Positions 11,717-22,208 of a stretch of 64,000 nucleotides of DNA are shown here, piece after piece. Below the pieces are notes generated by a model, which had not been told where the DNA came from, made no database searches, and saw nothing but the letters and a program-made list of their open reading frames with translations. Origin of the DNA: Homalodisca vitripennis (lineage: Eukaryota > Arthropoda > Insecta > Hemiptera > Cicadellidae). The DNA lies in the NCBI RefSeq assembly GCF_021130785.1, contig NC_060214.1, positions 106,428,001-106,492,000 on the forward strand, written 5' to 3'. The translations under genes were made by a program, and so were the position numbers. Numbering within the stretch: position 1 is the stretch's first letter; every line of letters starts with the position of its first letter.

Positions 11717-11930
11717 TACTAGCGGGCCCGGCGCGCTTTGCTGCGCATTTCAATAATTTTTTGCAAAAGTTGCCCGCGGCTTCGCACGCAATTTCCCGTT
11801 GAAAACAGTACACTATATTCACTTATTCTTTTTCTATCACATTCTAAACATTGCTGAGATAATTGATAGTCGTTCCATCGTGAGCCTCTTGGGCGTATTA
11901 TGAAGGTATGTACCATATTCCTGCCTCTAT
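11717..11930 (+). repeat. SINE/RTE-like repeat unit 2 (partial)
   Basis: The unit starts actagcgggcccggcgcgct, then repeats the gcccgcggcttcgcacgc head 50 bp on, as if one head inserted in another. Its 3' half is missing. A GC-rich head stands out from AT-rich surroundings. Confidence 0.5.
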
Positions 11931-12641
11931 CTAGCTGTTACCCACGGCTTCGCACGCAAATCTTAAGAACCGAAGTCCTTATATTACTTAGTAAATTTTT
12001 TTTTTACTATAATAAATTTTAGATTAAATTAGTTATATCTCCGATGCCACGATTGAGCTTGCTTTGTTGTCTCGATCGAGAGAATATGTACACACGGAGT
12101 TTTGAGAACCATACTTCTGTCAAAAAAAACAACTAAGGTTGATTTTATAACATTCTTTATATTTGTAGCCAACGTAAGATAGTAATTATGATATCTGCAT
12201 TACTCTTCTGATCAAGCATGAGCATGGTTTATATTAAATAAATATTGCAGTTAAAGGTGAATTTTTACGTCAAATTTGAATTGTATTATCTGGATAGTAA
12301 AGTCTATGTTTAACAGTGATTGCAGAAACAGTTTAAACAAAATTTGTCGTTTCTCTTAAGCTTACTCTATGCTTTAAAACTATAAGTGTAATATATGTTT
12401 ACAAAGAACAGCTGATTAAAAATTTGAAAAGACGTTAACATATGTTTGCTGCAATGCATTTCTTATGGGTATTTCTGTAACCAGTGGGGCGGAATCCTGA
12501 ATCGGGAAAGGGATGGGCATAGCTTATAAACCTTCTCCGTGGAAAAATACATATACGTACAAATTTTCATCATGATCGGTCCAATAGTTCACGATTCCAT
12601 AAAGGACAAACATACAAACATTCATTTTATATATATATATT
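11931..12641 (+). repeat. SINE/RTE-like repeat unit 3 (expanded)
   Basis: The head ctagctgttacccacggctt is at 11931 and the tail, with atcggtccaatagttcacg, aaaggacaaacatacaaaca and (TA)n, ends at 12641. The 710-bp length against about 305 bp for unit 1 implies an internal insertion or a longer parent, in roughly 12000-12480. Confidence 0.55.
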
Positions 12642-12929
12642 ATTGATCATTGGTGCAATCTGAATTTAAAATTAGGCAATGACGTCTTCTATGCAACCTG
12701 CATTACACTACTGATCAAGCACTTTACAATAAATATTTTCTAAATTTTAAATGTAAACAAATGTTTCTGCCTCTTTGATGAACTTCAGCTGAAAGTATTA
12801 ACAGCTGTTAAGTATCAGTTCGCTTTGTATTATGTGTCGTAGCGCAGTCTGTCGGATCCAATATAAAACACTCTAACATCAACAACGATTTATAATTAAA
12901 AAATTAATTAAATAAACTATTTAAATTGG

Positions 12930-13035
12930 ACCAAATTTACTCTGGACCAAAATTTCACGATGTTTCGTGCATTGGTTCCAGAGTTATAACGGAACATACA
13001 AACAAACATTCGCATTTATATATATATATATAGAT
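12930..13035 (+). repeat. SINE/RTE-like repeat tail fragment
   Basis: Only the 3' portion remains: ttggttccagagttataacg, then acaaacaaacattcgcattt and a (TA)n tail ending in tagat. Confidence 0.5.
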
Positions 13036-13905
13036 TCGTGTTGTGTTTTTTTACAATATAGGAAAGAGACGTTAATGCTACAAGTTCATAACACAAACTT
13101 AGCACAGTCAACTGGTAGTATTATTTCCTAGTCTCCTGATACATCCCACTCCTTACCCCCCCCCCCCCCGCCACCAAAGAAGCTCCCCTTCACAAAAACG
13201 CATGACACGCCACTGTAGCGTGTTAATGGTTGCATGACTTGTGCAAGCACTACGGAAGTATTCATGAGCTTAGATTGCAGAAGCATTTCTTTTGCTGTAA
13301 CTTATTCATTTTATAAGAGCACAATAATTTGTTGCCATATAGATACCGAACTTGTGGCCATTGAGTAACACATAAAAAAGTAGACGTTTGGTGAATGTTT
13401 CAGTATTGAAAACATTGGTGACTCAGCTTTCAAAAAAAAAAACTTAAATGTTGATGTATCATTAAAACAACAAGATTATTTTGTTAAGTTATTATTTTAT
13501 ACCCAGAATATTGGAGATGATATTAATTTTAAGTTATTAAATCTTAGTATTTCTATAATAATTTTACTAATCTGATATTTGGATCAAGTTAAACCCTTTT
13601 TGGTTCAAATTCTATATCAATTCTTATGAAGCTAACACCAAAGTAGAAACTATATTTTATCCACTGATGATACTACATTGATAACGAAATTTGTGACCAA
13701 CTTTTATTTTGAAATGAACAAGATACATTATGCCTGCATTTTGTAATTATACTGTCAGTATGCCATGATATTACGACGTTACATTGAGTGAAATTTTTAT
13801 CTAAACTTAATGAAGGCGTCGCTTACAAAAATTCTGTATGTAAAATTAGTTTAGGAATTTAGTTTAAAAATGCTGATATTATGACGACTTTTTAATGGTT
13901 GCAAT
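13036..13905. other. No gene; C homopolymer at 13156-13169
   Basis: AT-rich, with a 14-base C run and no recognisable coding frame or repeat terminus. Confidence 0.4.
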
Positions 13906-13912
13906 GGAAGTA

Positions 13913-14095
13913 TAAATGTGTGCAGCTCAGGGTATGCCGCATCAGTGGTTTGCTTCTTACCACAAGCGTAGATTAAAGCAAGTTATTACAGTAAGTGCAG
14001 GTCTCAAACGTCCGTTCAAGCTAAACCCAAACAACTTGTGGTATCAATCAGAGATCCACACAAACCTTACAAATCGTCTGAGCATGGTCAGTTTC
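13913..14095 (+). pseudogene. Small reverse-transcriptase remnant of a LINE
   Basis: The 60-codon frame begins with GMPHQWFASYHKRRLKQVIT. LINE RTs carry a block G(I/V)..WF.SYL..R.Q.V just before the GVPQGS block, and this matches it in order and spacing. The following residues do not show GVPQGS, and no further RT block is nearby, so this is a fragment of a fraction of one domain. Confidence 0.42.
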
Positions 14096-14099
14096 TAAA

Positions 14100-16235
14100 A
14101 ATATGTACTTTTCATTCACTTTATTTATCGTATACTACATTTACGCCCAGAACTTTTATAAACATTAAATATTAAAATAAATTATTTCAAACGGTTTACG
14201 TTACTACTTTTAACTTAAGGTTAGTTGATAGGAATATTTCATAGATCAACAATACCAATATTCAGGATTCATTACAATTAGTCTCAATTCGTTCAAAGCA
14301 GCATTTTAAATACAACGCCTTCCGTTCGCAACGCAAGTTCCGTAAATTTTATACATTTAAAATCAAACTTTGGATCCGATTATAGGTACGAACCCATATT
14401 AAAACTTTACCAAATATATGTTTCAATGCAGCTTAGAAGGAAAATCCAATATTCAGTAGAAATATAAATAGTAAAATATTTGTTTCCAAGAACATATACA
14501 CATGCATACAGTTGCAAATTTTAAGTTACCCTTTTTCAATCCTTACTAAACGGCGATAACATTAAGGTCCATAGTCAAAACTTTAAAAAAAGTGGATTAT
14601 AATTTTACAATAAAACTTAACTCGGATTTTACAGGCAGAGGTCATAAAAGAGACATTCTATCGCTAACGTTCAACGTGTTTTCCTTGATAATTACTGCTT
14701 CGGTTACATGAATAGAGTATTAATTGAACTATTACCTAACACTATAGCGTGGCAACTCGTATTTTACATTTTGTACTTGTTGCTATTTTCACTAATTTTA
14801 TTTACACTTTATCTCCAAACAAATTAACGGCTCAGAAAATATTAATGAATCATTTATTTAGGTTGAGGTTCTTCTTGCTCTACAATGCACTTTATTGGAA
14901 AGTAATTTGGCTCATTATACATGTAAGGAGAATTTTTCATAAATATCAAATTCTCCTGACATATACCACGATTAAAAAAAATACCAAATTCCTAATTTAA
15001 ATTAATTTTGTTATTATTTAATTCTAGGCTATAAATAAGGTTAAACATTTTTAGTTTCGTATTTTTATTATATCTTAAAACTAATAAGTTCATTGTTGTG
15101 CTTTCACTTAATCAATCATAAAAATATTGCAATATCTGCATTCTTCATAAGGTTTGCTTTAAAATCCAAGGAATGGCAGCTAAGAAAATAGAAGACTGAG
15201 ACCAGAGATAACGTTTAAGAGACGAAGTTATTGATTTACTGACTCCACCATTCAAACACCGTAAGTTTCTCCTATCGCTATTTACTCGTTTGCTTCGTGA
15301 AATAAGTATTTGGTAGATCACAAATTGTTTCCTGCAACATTTACTTTGGTTTTTTAAAACATTTTCCCTGTGAAATCCATCTTTATTTTATCGTACCCAG
15401 ATTCCGAGTGAATTTTCTAATCCAAGTTTGATTTGCATAATATAATGAGGTAGCGTTTACTTCCTCTGATTAATACTTAACCTAGTAAAACACAAAGCAC
15501 CATTTTTAACATGGTGGAAACCACCCATTCAAGCAATAGTGATTAAAAATCCATATTGACACAAATACATTTCTACACATAATGCTTTAAACATTTCACA
15601 ATTTACAGGCATGATACTTCGTTAAACCTATACATATAAAATATCCGATGCACGATATTGTGAGACGCACGCGTCTAGTGAACATTGTAGTATACAGGAA
15701 ATAGGGAGTTATTGTAGTAATATATAATTGTATGCACAAAATGTACTTTAGAAAATAACACAATTCCGATAAAAAAGTGTAAATATATAAAAAAATATAC
15801 CTTCCGGCTGCCGGATGAAAACCAAACATTGCATAAGGCCCGAGATATCTAAATTTGAAACTCATAATGCATTATTAGTTTAGATGTTTACTAAATCTCA
15901 ATGTTGGTATATTGATATGATCTTTAAACGATTGAAAACTTCATAATAAGACTCCATAACTCCACAACAAGACAAAAGTTGTTATAAACATGTACATTTA
16001 TTTGTAAATACTTGGGCTTGATTTAATTACAAATTAATCCGAAATCATTTTTGTTAACATATTTACTTATGTACTTGTTAATTTGTATACTTTTTTTAAC
16101 ATTAAACGTCCATTGTCTCGAAACCTGAAGCGTTATTGAAAAATTACTAGGAATAGTTGCTTGAAATTGTTTGACAATTTTAAAAAACTTGTCGAATTTC
16201 ATTAATGTTATGAAATATACGAAATAAAAATGTTG
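14100..16235. other. AT-rich stretch without a recognised gene
   Basis: Open frames at 14749-15000 (+) and 15596-15865 (-) are AT-driven. They encode hydrophobic, low-complexity peptides with no motif and no splice or promoter context. A poly(A)-like run and short direct repeats (gctataaataaggtt-type) are the only other content. Confidence 0.4.
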
Positions 16236-16835
16236 CCTAACGAATGACCACCGTCTTGAAATGTTTTATGGCTTAACACTAGCTAAGGAACTCAACCACG
16301 CTATGCATAAATACTGTCTCTGTGCCCCGTTTAGTGTACCGTAGTTATAGTGTTTACAAATTATTCCCGCAATGTTTTATACTATTTAAAACTTCTTACG
16401 CCCGCTATCTGGAACTCTTACGAGATATCAAGAAATACGTTAGAATAATCACTATCGTAAATGACCTGACATTTTTTGCGCTTTATCTAATACATAATAA
16501 TGTATATATAACAATACTAATTTCCAATGGCCGCCATCTGAAAACCTTAAGAGATATAGACAAAGTAAAAGGACTAAAATTATTTATAATTTAGCAATTG
16601 TATTTTAAAATTTTATCCTTTTGGTTGTATGTTAGTTGGGAATAATAAATGGGAATGGCCACCATCTTTAAATTTTTTATTTGTTATGACTTGCTCACAA
16701 AACCGTTCCTATCTATTAGGATACACAAATACTGCCTCCGATCCATATTTCTATTACGAACTAGGATAGTCATCTCCCTATTATTCCCACAGTATTCTAT
16801 TCTACTTTGTTAAGTATGGAAGATTACAATAAAAT
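16236..16835 (+). repeat. Direct repeats with the head aatgrccrccatct
   Basis: Three heads occur: aatgaccaccgtcttgaaat (near 16243), aatggccgccatctgaaaac (near 16527) and aatggccaccatctttaaat (near 16653). The first and third are followed at matching distances by aaatactg(t/c)ctc and attattccc(g/a)ca, giving a unit of about 415 bp. The open frame at 16322-16594 lies wholly inside this repeat and is not taken as a gene. Confidence 0.55.
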
Positions 16836-16840
16836 TAAAA

Positions 16841-17062
16841 CTACAGTAGGAACCGCCAGAGAGTGCAGTTGTGGGAGGAGCTTATTTAGCGCGTGATTTT
16901 GGAGTAGCCAACGAGAACTGAGCGACGTTGCCAAACTTGTTCTCAGCCGTTACCGCAACGTGCCGTGCCGAGCGGCAGTTCACGTCTTGTGGCAACGTCG
17001 CGCGGGCCCTGTCCATTCTATTGGTCGCCGCGAACTGCAGTCTTTCGTGGTTCCTACTATAG
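16841..17062. mobile_element. GC-rich MITE candidate with about 30-bp imperfect terminal inverted repeats
   Basis: The left end ctacagtaggaaccgccaga and the right end, whose reverse complement is ctatagtaggaaccacgaaa, match over 14 outer bases with one difference. They continue imperfectly to tgcagtt on both sides. The 222-bp interior is markedly GC-richer than its surroundings. No transposase is present. Flanking target-site duplications are not clear, so the superfamily is open; a CAGTAGG terminus could fit hAT. Confidence 0.55.
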
Positions 17063-18500
17063 AGATCGTGACACGAAGGACCAAAATTTTACGCATGAGA
17101 CAGAGAGACACAAATAAAGTTCAGTTTGAAAACTATTTCATCCTAGGACGGGATGAAGGATGGGTGAGACATGAGGTATAAGGGTGCATTTGAGGATGGA
17201 TGCCAAATAACCGAAGTTGATTGTAATTCTTGCCTCGCTTCATCCGAGGAGGGACTTCCATCTTTTATCCATCCATAAGACCAATTTAAAATAGCTCACT
17301 TACGCACAGCCAAATCCCATGTATTGACATGCACCAAATTGAATTCAAAGCTGCCAATATAAAATTTGTAGGTTCATTCTCGGGTAATCGTGTAGGTAGA
17401 CGTAGAACAATTACATGTTTCCATCCCCACGAATAGTAGGCTTCGCTAATGCTCAGCCAATACATGTTTGAAATATATAACATAAATACTATATAACATA
17501 AAAAAACCAAAATATACTGGAACCTCAAACATTAAAACGTAGCTATTACCGAATTTTCTCGTGGATGGTGTAGAAGGATTGTAAGTTATAGAATCCTCAT
17601 TATGAGTCATGGTATGGTGTGGTATATATTTATGAATGATAGATGAATCTTCTTTCCACTACAAATCATGTTTCATCAGGAATACTACTTGAATACTGAT
17701 AATGTATCGAGTAGTTGGAGGATGTCTACTCCTACATTGAAAATTTCTTCCAGACACGGGAAATTATAAATTTCATATAACTGGTGTCATGGTATGAGAA
17801 AAGATACTCATTCTCGTAACATATATAACGATCAATGTGCCTAGCTTTCATTCCGACGTTTAAACCGTTATAAAAGTTAAGTATCATAATGAACAATTTT
17901 AGTAACCCATTCACCAGTATTTAATTAAATTTAATCAAAGATATTAATTTAATTGACTTATTAGCACTATGCCATCTTAAGGATAAAGATTTGATCTGCT
18001 ATACAGTGTATATATAAAATGGTGGCTCGACCGCAAAACTTAAAATTTCCAAATTAACATAATACGATTACATGATATTTGTTCTTTACACTTAATGATT
18101 TTTACCTTTACAAGTTTGATTATTTTGTTAATATTTCTTGACAATCTACCGATAACAACTTATAATTAACATAACAATATTATATTATTGATTAAAATTA
18201 ACTCATTTTAATGTATTTACAAAACTTAATTTGATAAATAACACAAGAGTAAAACGACATATAAAGGCAATTCCAGACCTGTTTGTTTCCTGAAACAAAT
18301 TAATTGCGATACCGCAGAGTGAAATGTTTGTAATTGAAGTAGCATGGTATGTCGACTGAACCAGAACATGTTTGCTATAGTCTGTTGGCTTTCAACCTCG
18401 TAATTATGTCCGTAATCTAGTCGTGGGTTTTTTATTATTACTATACTATATATTACAGTATAATATTGGGTCATGGTGTTGGAGTAGATTGCTAGCCTGG
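17063..18500. other. No gene; copy of dispersed repeat R1 at 17290-17475 (minus)
   Basis: The minus strand carries the R1 core as ttggctgagcattagcgaag near 17442-17461, with accompanying caatacatggg-like flanks. The remaining DNA is AT-rich with only short, motif-free open frames. Confidence 0.45.
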
Positions 18501-18504
18501 GTAC

Positions 18505-18640
18505 CAAAGGTTGTTTTTAGGGGATTCATTCATTAATAATGGCATTTTTAATTGATTATTATTAAACTCTCCGGATATTGAACTCGTGACCTCTAGGTGA
18601 AAAACAACAGGTACGCTAGGGTGAAGCGCGGATAGACATG
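18505..18640 (-). mobile_element. tRNA-derived SINE, family S1, minus-strand copy
   Basis: On the minus strand, caccctagcgtacctg resembles a pol III A box region, and gaggtcacgagttcaatatc contains a B box (gagttcaatatcc; consensus GGTTCRANNCC). The downstream body caattaaaaatgcca and the following attaatgaatgaatcccc resemble the body of the plus-strand copy at 28636-28815, which supports a shared family. Confidence 0.5.
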
Positions 18641-18785
18641 TTAAATACAGTAGTTTCCCCACCCATTCAAAATGAGAAGACTTTTACCACGCAGTTTTCT
18701 CTATGCATAATAACTACAATAGTTTACTTTATGGACTGTGCTTTTAACTTTCAAGAAATTGCAGCTTTTGGAAACAAATTTGTTT

Positions 18786-19245
18786 TGAATGAGTAAATGT
18801 GCCTTAACCAGAGGCCGAGACATACACATGTATGAGACTCGTGGAAGATCTAACTACCGAACTGGAAGACACAGAACGGTGGTTTATGAACGCCTGCCCA
18901 CGCAGGCGGGTGTTCATTTCTTCAACAGACTTCCCAATTCAATTAAAGATGACCCAATGCCTAAGGCGTTAAAGACTCGCCTTAAACGCCTCTTGGTGTC
19001 ACAAGCATTCTATAATGCAGGTGAGTTTTTAGCATTCGACTGGGAGACCGCCCAATTAGAAGACTGACTCCGCTGTACTAAGTGGGTTGCATTGGCGATG
19101 AATGAAAGAGGCGTAACTGTAAAATTGTATGTGTGAGTGTGTATTGCTGTATGAATGTCATAAATTTAAAAAACCCATGACGTTTACCTTACAATGTAAA
19201 TATTATCGCTGCAATAAAAAAGCTTTGACTTGATTTGATTTCCTG
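18786..19245 (+). mobile_element. 5'-truncated LINE copy with (TTGAT)n tail
   Basis: Only the last part of ORF2 and the 3' UTR remain. The UTR ends gcaataaaaaagctttgact followed by tgatttgattt, a polyadenylation-like signal running into a TTGAT-type microsatellite as in CR1-like LINEs. Truncation at the 5' side is the usual outcome of incomplete target-primed reverse transcription. Confidence 0.8.
18789..19067 (+). pseudogene. LINE ORF2 C-terminal fragment
   Basis: The 92-codon open frame is intact to its stop and holds YRTGRHRTVVYERLPTQAGV followed by HFFNRLPNSIK and LKTRLKRLL. This C-terminal block downstream of RT (basic patch, then an F.N.LP..IK motif) is typical of Jockey/CR1-type LINEs and resembles the tail of the 2-6 kb element. 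The first codons are probably not the true start; the coding sequence is cut by 5' truncation. It has no disruption, so this insertion is younger than the 2-6 kb copy. Confidence 0.75.
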
Positions 19246-21130
19246 GAAATTGTCATTGCTGTCTGTACACAGAATAACTCGAGAAAAAAACTAAACCAGT
19301 CACGTGAAATTTTACATGAATATTAATTCCCATGTAAGCAACGTGGAGTTCTATTATGGGGCATTCCATTCTACAGGTTTTCACTGAGCGTTAGTGTACA
19401 TTTTTACATTGGTTTTATGAGTAACTATGATGGAAAGGAGAAAATCAAAGAATATCTTTAACAATAGATACGAGTTATAATGTAACAACAATAATATAAC
19501 ATTTTAACTACTAACATAGTAAAATTTGACATTTTAGCTCTAGAGTTTAAATTTTGCTGTATACTTAAATAATTATGTGAGTAATCTCACCGTGATTTAT
19601 TCTTCAAATATAGAACATTAACTCTAAACACTATTTAATCTACCGAGAAACTGGACATACAGAACAATTGGTGGATTCCGTACAGTATTGGATAGACATT
19701 TGTAAAAATTATCTCGTCAGTACAAGACTCTAATCTACAAACAAATCTTACCCGAGTTCAAAATCCAAGTCCGGAAACAGTGTGGTGACTGACTCTTACT
19801 AAAATATTGAACTTATAATCCATCGAATAGTAATGTAGTAACTGATAACTTGTTGTACTCAAGACACTCATAATCTTTATATCAGAAGAAACATACATAC
19901 ATATACATTTCTTAATAATTAGACACAATGCAGGGCGAGTGGTCGAAAAAAACTTTTTCTATATATACGACGTCATTTTGATGATGGTCCATGTTAATCC
20001 ATAGGATTTGGTTGAGCGTTAGCGAAAATTTTGTCTTATGGGTAACTATGATGACAACGAGAAAATTTCCAGAATAAGGTAAATACGTGAAGAAACTGGG
20101 TATAATCGTATTACATTTTTACATGTAACAGAAATAAGTGTAGCCTAATGAAATGAGGTATAAACTTGAAATTGTGTGTGCAACGTCAGCAAAGGCTGTT
20201 ACGTTACACGGGGCGTACTCCTGCCTTTTAAGTAATGTCGGACGTGATAATGGCGTGAATATTCTGGGAAAAAGTCCCATTCAGGAGAAAAAACAATGGG
20301 AATTCAACATATTTTGTAGTCTAATGTCCTATTATCTGTCACATTCTTTTGTAAATTAACTTTTTTTCTTACTAAGAACGGGGTATAACGTTTTCGTGTT
20401 GTTTTAGGACCCTCCAGTTGTCAACCGAAGTGGGTTAGAACGTCACAATAAGGTAAGTGGAGTTTCGTCCCTTTGTTGACCTATACGTGGATCAAATTTC
20501 CCTTTGAAGTGAACGGCAGGCTCTTATCACAAAGTATGTTGCGATAGACAGTGGATCCCTGGGGAAGACATGAATGGTGACAAAGCTCCCAACTCACAGC
20601 AGTATTTTCTTACTTTTCCGGTTGCTTCAACCATCTTTGATGTATTTGTTTGAGTTAAACCCCATTTCATAACCAATATCCTGTAATGTACCGTACTATT
20701 TTTATTATATTTTAGTAAATTTAACCATTTTTTCATGTTTTCAAACAAATAAAATATATACTTGTTCAAGAGCAAATAAATTAGTGATATTTTTAAACGG
20801 AAAATACTTTGAAAATATAGTTATATTGTCTATGTTCGTACAGTGTCAAGACAATAATATTGTATACATTACTTCTGGCTGAAAAAAAGAAAAATAACTA
20901 TCGTGTTACTTTTTCAATTCAATCTCAGATCAAGTAAACGTATTCTTCATAATGTCTGTTAAACGTGATTATTTTCCTACTAATATTACATCAGCCAAAT
21001 TGCTTTAACTGTTATGCGTCAATGGCTGGTTAAAGTTGTTGATTTATCCTTTGACTAGTGAATTTCCAAATTTCCATAACAACCAGATTGTATACATAAT
21101 GACTGATTGATTAATCACAACGACTGGAAA
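19246..21130 (+). repeat. Copies of dispersed repeat R1 and otherwise empty DNA
   Basis: R1 copies lie at about 19300-19440 (ctgagcgttagtg core) and 19960-20245 (ggttgagcgttagcgaaaat core, then caacgtcagcaaaggctgtt). The open frame at 20153-20359 overlaps the second copy and is explained by it. The rest, 20250-21130, is AT-rich with no recognised feature. Confidence 0.55.
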
Positions 21131-21135
21131 ATATA

Positions 21136-21380
21136 TTGGGAGTGCCGATGGCCGAGCGGTCTAAGTCGTTGGATTTTGGGTCTGTGTTAGAGATAGTGCA
21201 GGTTCAAATCCTGTCTATGACCGTTGCAATTTTTATCAGTACAATCGACCTCGTAATGTATCGACTCTCCCCCTTATTCTGTTTGATAAGATCCTCGCAC
21301 AGGCCAGTGGCCCATAAGGACGGACAGAATAAGGCTTAAAATGGGATCGGCCTCTCCTTATTAAAAAAAAAAAAAAAAAA
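21136..21380 (+). mobile_element. tRNA-derived SINE, family S2, with poly(A) tail
   Basis: The head reads gccgatggccgagcggtcta with an A box at 21149-21159 (tggccgagcgg) and a B box at 21201-21211 (ggttcaaatcc), about 50 bp apart as in a Ser/Leu-type tRNA gene. A roughly 130-bp unrelated body and an 18-base A run (21363-21380) follow. The acceptor ends do not pair, so this is not a functional tRNA. The family differs from S1, which has no poly(A). Confidence 0.8.
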
Positions 21381-21639
21381 TATATATACATATATGAAAT
21401 ATATCTTAAATGATTCATACTCTATTGTACATAAATACTCTTAAATTGTATATTTCAAACAACTTAGTTTTTTCCATAATAAAATTATTAAATCTGGCGG
21501 TCCTTTATTTGCTTTTGGATAAAGCTCTTCCCAACTGTTTCAAGAGAGAGTGAAATTATGATAAATAATATAAAACATTTCCGCTCGGATGTTTAGGGAC
21601 TAGTGAGGGGGCACAAAATATAAAATGATGCCAACTCAC

Positions 21640-21754
21640 AGATAGTTGTTCCATCTTCGTGTCTGGCCCACGGGGGCAGCAGCTCCAGCTTGTACAGGGT
21701 CTCCACGAGTCCACCGTGTCCATAAAAGAATGAGCCACTTAACGACACTTCTCT
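21640..21754 (-). CDS. Orphan internal exon of an unrecognised protein-coding gene
   Basis: A 115-bp GC-rich open segment reads SGSFFYGHGGLVETLYKLEL and then LPPWARHEDGTTI. It ends at a textbook donor (ATCT|GTGAGT, intron from 21639), giving a phase-1 junction. A pyrimidine-rich tract with tgtcaag precedes its 5' edge, consistent with an acceptor at 21755-21756. Codon and base use contrast sharply with the AT-rich surroundings. I do not recognise the protein. Alternatives are an exon remnant carried inside a mobile element or a retrocopy fragment. It is the only part of the window that looks like a host coding exon. Conceptual translation stays open upstream into the neighbouring inverted-repeat element, but that part is the element. 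Confidence 0.5.
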
Positions 21755-21759
21755 CTTGA

Positions 21760-22208
21760 CAGGATAAGAGGATTTCGGACACTTGCCACCTTTATATATT
21801 ACAAAAGGAATACACAATGTTCAATGTTTCGAGGATTGGAATCTCTCCTCTTCGTCAAGTGAGGGAGGTTCACATACAAAGATAAAGAACAGAATGAAAA
21901 AATAAGGAATAGACTAACCTAGTATCCCACTTTCATCCGAGCCCGTGTGATGTGTGATTGTGTTTCTCGTACTTGTGACTTCTACTCGGGACTTGCATCC
22001 GTCGCAGTGGCAACGCCTGGACTAGATTCAAAAGAGACTTTGGGTATTTTTGAACCCTTTTCTTTCCCTTCTTTTTTTCTTTCTGTTCTTTTTTATGTAC
22101 TAACACCTCTCCCACCTGACGAAGAGGATAGATTTCAATCCTCGAAACGTTGCGCTATACCTTTTGTAACATAGAACGAAGGCAAATGTCGAAAATACTG
22201 TTATCCTG
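21760..22208. mobile_element. Inverted-repeat element (MITE/foldback) with about 150-bp arms
   Basis: The arms are 21760-21916 and 22058-22208. The outer end is caggataa on both sides, and the shared inner landmarks are ttacaaaagg, tttcgaggattg, cctcttcgtca and aagaacagaa. The arms match at roughly 75-80% by eye and surround about 140 bp of GC-richer unique DNA. No transposase is present. Open frames at 21593-21817, 21933-22115 and 21947-22174 fall in or across it and are not called genes. No target-site duplication was recognised. Confidence 0.7.

Noticed and set aside
15596..15865. 89-codon minus frame with hydrophobic stretches
   Set aside because: Hydrophobicity follows from AT-rich codons (Phe, Ile, Tyr); there is no family motif or gene context.
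21141..21225. A tRNA-Ser/Leu gene
   Set aside because: A and B boxes are present, but the ends do not pair as an acceptor stem, the anticodon arm is not convincing, and an unrelated body with poly(A) follows. It is a SINE head.
21947..22174. 75-codon plus frame and the overlapping minus frame
   Set aside because: Both lie in the inverted-repeat element; one reads through its T-rich arm.
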